Below are positions 6,026 through 8,380 of a stretch of 8,380 nt of DNA, piece by piece. Position 1 is the first letter of the stretch, and every line of letters begins with the position of its first letter. The position numbers were made by a program, and so were the translations under genes. The stretch is taken from NCBI GenBank assembly GCA_002314465.1, contig DCGA01000155.1:213-8592 (forward strand), in the 5' to 3' direction. The notes below the pieces were generated by a model. That model did no database searches. It saw only the letters and a list, made by a program, of their open reading frames with translations, and was not told the origin of the DNA. Source of the DNA: a bacterium UBA1790. GTDB lineage: Bacteria > Bacteroidota > Bacteroidia > Bacteroidales > Muribaculaceae.

Positions 6026-7747
6026 ATGAGAAAGATTTTTACATCATTCCTGTTCTTCATGCTGGCAGTCTTGGGCTTCCAAGCATCGGGAACAGCTAAG
6101 GTTTACACACTTGTAACCGACATCACTGACCTCGCCGTTGGTGATAAATTTGTTATTACCAATCGCGCCCATACCGTTGCCATGGGCGAACAGACAAACA
6201 ACAATCGTGCTCCCCGTGAGTGGAATGTAAGTTTCAGTGCCGACTTTAACACAGTTACCATCGACAACGATACCGTTGAGGTTATCACTCTTGCCACTGG
6301 CACCAAGACAAATACTTACGCATTCCAAGTTGCCGATGGTTACCTTTATGCGGCATCATCAAGCGCCAACAACCTGAGAACCCAGTCGACCATCGACGAC
6401 AACGCAAGTGCCACTATCTCGTTCAGCGAGGGCCAGGCAGCAATCGTGTTCCAGGGCGAGAACACACGCAACCAGCTCAAGTACAACTACTCGAGCAGCG
6501 TGTTCAGCTGTTACTCGACAGGCCAGCAGCTCGTGCGCATCTACAAGCTCACCGGAGAGGGTACAATCCCCACCCTCGAGTCACTTGCCATAGGCGGTAC
6601 TCTCACCAAGACCGTGTATGACCTGGGCAATAACTTCAGCCGCACCGGTCTTACCGCTACAGCAGCCTACAGCAACGGCGAGAGCAAGGACGTTACAGCC
6701 CTTGCAACATGGACAGCGACTCCATCGCAGTTTGACACCGACGGCCAAATCACCGTTACAGTTAAGGCTGAGTACAGCGGCAAGAGCGATGAAAAGCAGT
6801 TCACTGTTACAGTTAATCCCGCTCCCAAAATCGACTCACTCTACATCGAGGGCACACTTGCCAAGACTACTTACTACGTAGGCAGCGAATTCAACCCCGC
6901 AGGCCTCAAGGTAAAGGCTCGTTACACCGACGGAACCACCAAGGAAGTCACAAGCAAGGCTACATGGACATTCACACCCGCTACATTCACCGCTACAGGA
7001 ACAGTAACCGTAAAGGTAGTGGCAACTGTTGAAGAACAGACCGCAGAAAGTGAATATGAGGTCACAGTAACCGATGCCCCCGAGGTCAAGGACAAGACTT
7101 TCAAGAAGATTAGCGACGCAAAAGACCTTGAGAGCGGTGCCGAATATGTAATCCTCACAGCCGACGGCAACCACGCTGCATCGGTTATCAAAAACAAGAA
7201 AATCTCAACCGTTGCTCCCCACGACAGCACCTACGCTCTCGTTGGCGAGGTTGTAGAAGTTCCCGCAGGTTCTGTTGTGGAGGTTTACACACTCAAGCTC
7301 AATGACAAGAACAACTGGACAATCGCCGACAGCAATGGTTCGGTTGCATCTAACGGAAGCAGCAGCACCAACATCACCAACGCCGAGGGAGAATTCACCA
7401 TCTCGTTCACTGACGGTAACGCAGTTATTGCAGGCACAACCGCAGGCTCTCGCATATGGCTCTATCTCGCTTCAACATCGGTTATCGGCAGCTATGCAAG
7501 TAGTAACGCTACTGTTGCCGGTTACCAACGCATCGCACTCTACAAGGAAGTGAAGGCTCCCTCTTACAAGAAGGGCGATGTAAACGGTGACGGCGCTGTA
7601 GATGTTGTCGACATCAACTGCCTCGTTGACATCATCATGGGCAACACCGATGCATCGGTATACGAGGGTCGCGCTTATGTAAACGATGACGACGCCGTAG
7701 ACGTTGTTGATATCAACGAGATTATCTCAATCATCCTGGGCGAATAA
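6026..7747 (+). CDS. Exported multidomain protein: duplicated beta module, two Ig-like domains, C-terminal dockerin-like domain
   Basis: 573 aa from the ATG at 6026, chosen because MRKIFTSFLFFMLAVLGF then begins a standard signal peptide (cleavage near residue 20-24). An in-frame ATG at 5978 would bury the signal behind 16 extra residues. Domain order: beta-rich module A (about 25-175); two Ig-like repeats resembling bacterial Ig-like group 3 (about 184-264, IGGTLTKTVYDLG; 269-349, IEGTLAKTTYYVG); a second copy of the first module, A' (about 357-508, sharing VEV-TL, TISF-G-A-I and an R-I-YK end); and a dockerin-like domain (515-573). The first dockerin loop is canonical (D518, N520, D522, G523, D529); the second is degenerate (Y551, N553, D555, D556, D562). 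No catalytic domain is seen, so an adhesive or surface-scaffold role is inferred. It is monocistronic, and no cohesin is visible nearby. Confidence 0.9.
   Translation: MRKIFTSFLFFMLAVLGFQASGTAKVYTLVTDITDLAVGDKFVITNRAHTVAMGEQTNNNRAPREWNVSFSADFNTVTIDNDTVEVITLATGTKTNTYAFQVADGYLYAASSSANNLRTQSTIDDNASATISFSEGQAAIVFQGENTRNQLKYNYSSSVFSCYSTGQQLVRIYKLTGEGTIPTLESLAIGGTLTKTVYDLGNNFSRTGLTATAAYSNGESKDVTALATWTATPSQFDTDGQITVTVKAEYSGKSDEKQFTVTVNPAPKIDSLYIEGTLAKTTYYVGSEFNPAGLKVKARYTDGTTKEVTSKATWTFTPATFTATGTVTVKVVATVEEQTAESEYEVTVTDAPEVKDKTFKKISDAKDLESGAEYVILTADGNHAASVIKNKKISTVAPHDSTYALVGEVVEVPAGSVVEVYTLKLNDKNNWTIADSNGSVASNGSSSTNITNAEGEFTISFTDGNAVIAGTTAGSRIWLYLASTSVIGSYASSNATVAGYQRIALYKEVKAPSYKKGDVNGDGAVDVVDINCLVDIIMGNTDASVYEGRAYVNDDDAVDVVDINEIISIILGE
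6575..7072 (+). repeat. Tandem Ig-like domain repeat within the dockerin-like protein
   Basis: Two copies of about 81 residues (6575-6817 and 6830-7072). Both follow the pattern L-I-GTL-KT-Y--G--F---GL---A-Y--G--K-VT--ATWT-TP--F---G--TV-V-A, ending in a VTV strand. Divergence at the DNA level is clear, so this is an old domain duplication rather than a recent or recombinogenic repeat. Confidence 0.85.
7568..7744 (+). other. Dockerin type I-like domain (region of the 573-aa CDS)
   Basis: Encodes two EF-hand-like half repeats, GDVNGDGAVDVVDINCLVDI and YVNDDDAVDVVDINEIISII, each followed by a short helix ending in (M/L)G. In cellulosomal systems this fold binds cohesin and two calcium ions. In Bacteroidales, C-terminal dockerin-like domains occur widely without cellulosomes, so the partner is unknown. 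Confidence 0.88.
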
Positions 7748-7771
7748 GCAAGGACTATCATAACCGACACA

Positions 7772-7815
7772 AGGGTGGACATGCCGCAAGGGCACGTCCA
7801 CCCTACTTTGTTTCA
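7772..7815 (+). terminator. Intrinsic terminator of the dockerin-like protein gene
   Basis: A 9-bp stem AGGGTGGAC/GTCCACCCT (7772-7780 with 7796-7804) is extended, after one A-C mismatch, by TGCC/GGCA (7782-7785 with 7791-7794) over a short loop. The tail ACTTTGTTTCA is only moderately T-rich. It lies 24 bases after the stop. Confidence 0.8.
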
Positions 7816-7936
7816 CACGGCAACATCATTGCATCAACCAGTACAATAATCGCCCTGCAATTTCCCGTTAAATGGTTGAGCGATGGGAACATTTCATTTT
7901 TTGCGCCTTGAATTTCTATATTAGGGAAAAAAGTAG

Positions 7937-7944
7937 TAATTTTG
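7937..7944 (+). promoter_or_regulatory. Putative -7 box of prfB
   Basis: TAATTTTG fits TAnnTTTG exactly and ends 19 bases before the prfB ATG, implying a leader of only about a dozen bases. No matching -33 TTTG is seen at the usual distance. Confidence 0.6.
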
Positions 7945-7963
7945 TTCGTTAAAACTAAAATTG

Positions 7964-8380
7964 ATGATTACACAAGACCAATTAAAGGAACTACAAAACC
8001 GCAAAGATGCACTCAAGATGTATCTTGATGTTGATAATAAGAAGATTCAGGTTGAAGAGGAAGAACTGCGCACACACGTGCCCGACTTCTGGCTTGACCA
8101 GAAGGCTGCCGAGGCTCAGATGAAGAAAATCAAGCAGTTGAAATTCTGGATTGAAGGCTGCGCCGAGGTTGAGCGCGCCGTCGACGAGGTTGCCACAGGC
8201 TTTGACTTCGTAAAGGAAGGACTCGTAGAAGAAGACGAAGTGGATGCACTCTACGCCACCGCAATGGACATGGTAGAGAAACTCGAGCTCCGCAACATGC
8301 TTCGCCAGGAAGAAGACAAGATGGACGCCATCCTCAAGATCAACTCGGGCGCCGGCGGCACCGAGAGCCAGGACTGGGCG
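7964..8380 (+). CDS. prfB: Peptide chain release factor 2 (RF2), N-terminal part
   Basis: 139 codons from ATG 7964 to the window edge; family length is about 365 aa. RF2 recognises UGA and UAA stop codons on the ribosome and triggers peptide release. The visible part is the helical N-terminal domain (LQNRKDALKMYLDVDNKKIQ, then an acidic helical stretch DEVDALYATAMDMVEKLELR) and the start of the core domain (INSGAGGTESQDWA, residues 127-139), a strong RF2/RF1 family signature. The SPF codon-recognition and GGQ catalytic motifs lie beyond the window. RF2 rather than RF1 is indicated by the YLDVD...FWLD N-terminal pattern. The reading frame is uninterrupted at Y20-L21-D22 (8021-8029), where many bacterial prfB genes carry an in-frame UGA and a +1 frameshift. 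Confidence 0.95.
   Translation, partial: MITQDQLKELQNRKDALKMYLDVDNKKIQVEEEELRTHVPDFWLDQKAAEAQMKKIKQLKFWIEGCAEVERAVDEVATGFDFVKEGLVEEDEVDALYATAMDMVEKLELRNMLRQEEDKMDAILKINSGAGGTESQDWA

Overview
The window looks like a chromosomal segment of a gut-type Bacteroidales bacterium, perhaps Muribaculaceae- or Prevotellaceae-like; the family is inferred and untested. The grounds are: exact TAnnTTTG (-7) promoter boxes upstream of five starts; A/T-rich leaders without clear Shine-Dalgarno sequences; a phosphoserine phosphatase with two N-terminal ACT domains; large exported proteins with Ig-like, dockerin-like and short conserved C-terminal modules; and a FabG tail of the type found in this group. Nothing in the window looks like a mobile element, CRISPR array, rRNA or tRNA gene. 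It reads as ordinary core genome with two accessory exported proteins.

Layout, left to right. (1) The last 34 codons of a fabG-like reductase, closed by a strong intrinsic terminator. (2) A + strand exported protein of unknown function (534 aa; signal peptide, Ig-like N-terminus, propeller-like body, Bacteroidales C-terminal tail), with its own promoter and terminator. (3) Converging on it, a minus-strand two-gene operon: serB (ACT-ACT-HAD phosphoserine phosphatase, last step of serine synthesis), followed with a 1-nt overlap (TAATG) by a DUF695 protein. The hairpin between the two converging units probably terminates both. (4) A second minus-strand unit, a single long-chain acyl-CoA synthetase (AMP-forming) with its own terminator. 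(5) A 340-bp A/T-rich divergent spacer. (6) A + strand exported protein of 573 aa with architecture module A, Ig, Ig, module A', dockerin-like. (7) A terminator, then the first 139 codons of prfB (release factor 2), which runs off the window. prfB is in one uninterrupted frame through the site where many bacteria have a programmed +1 frameshift.

fabG and the acyl-CoA synthetase are both lipid-related but lie in separate, unlinked transcription units, so no shared pathway should be read from proximity. The only co-transcribed pair supported by the sequence is serB-DUF695. The two exported proteins are the least understood genes. I do not see a multi-gene novel system. The best leads are the domain architecture and degenerate second dockerin loop of the 573-aa protein, the serB-DUF695 coupling, and the frameshift-free prfB.
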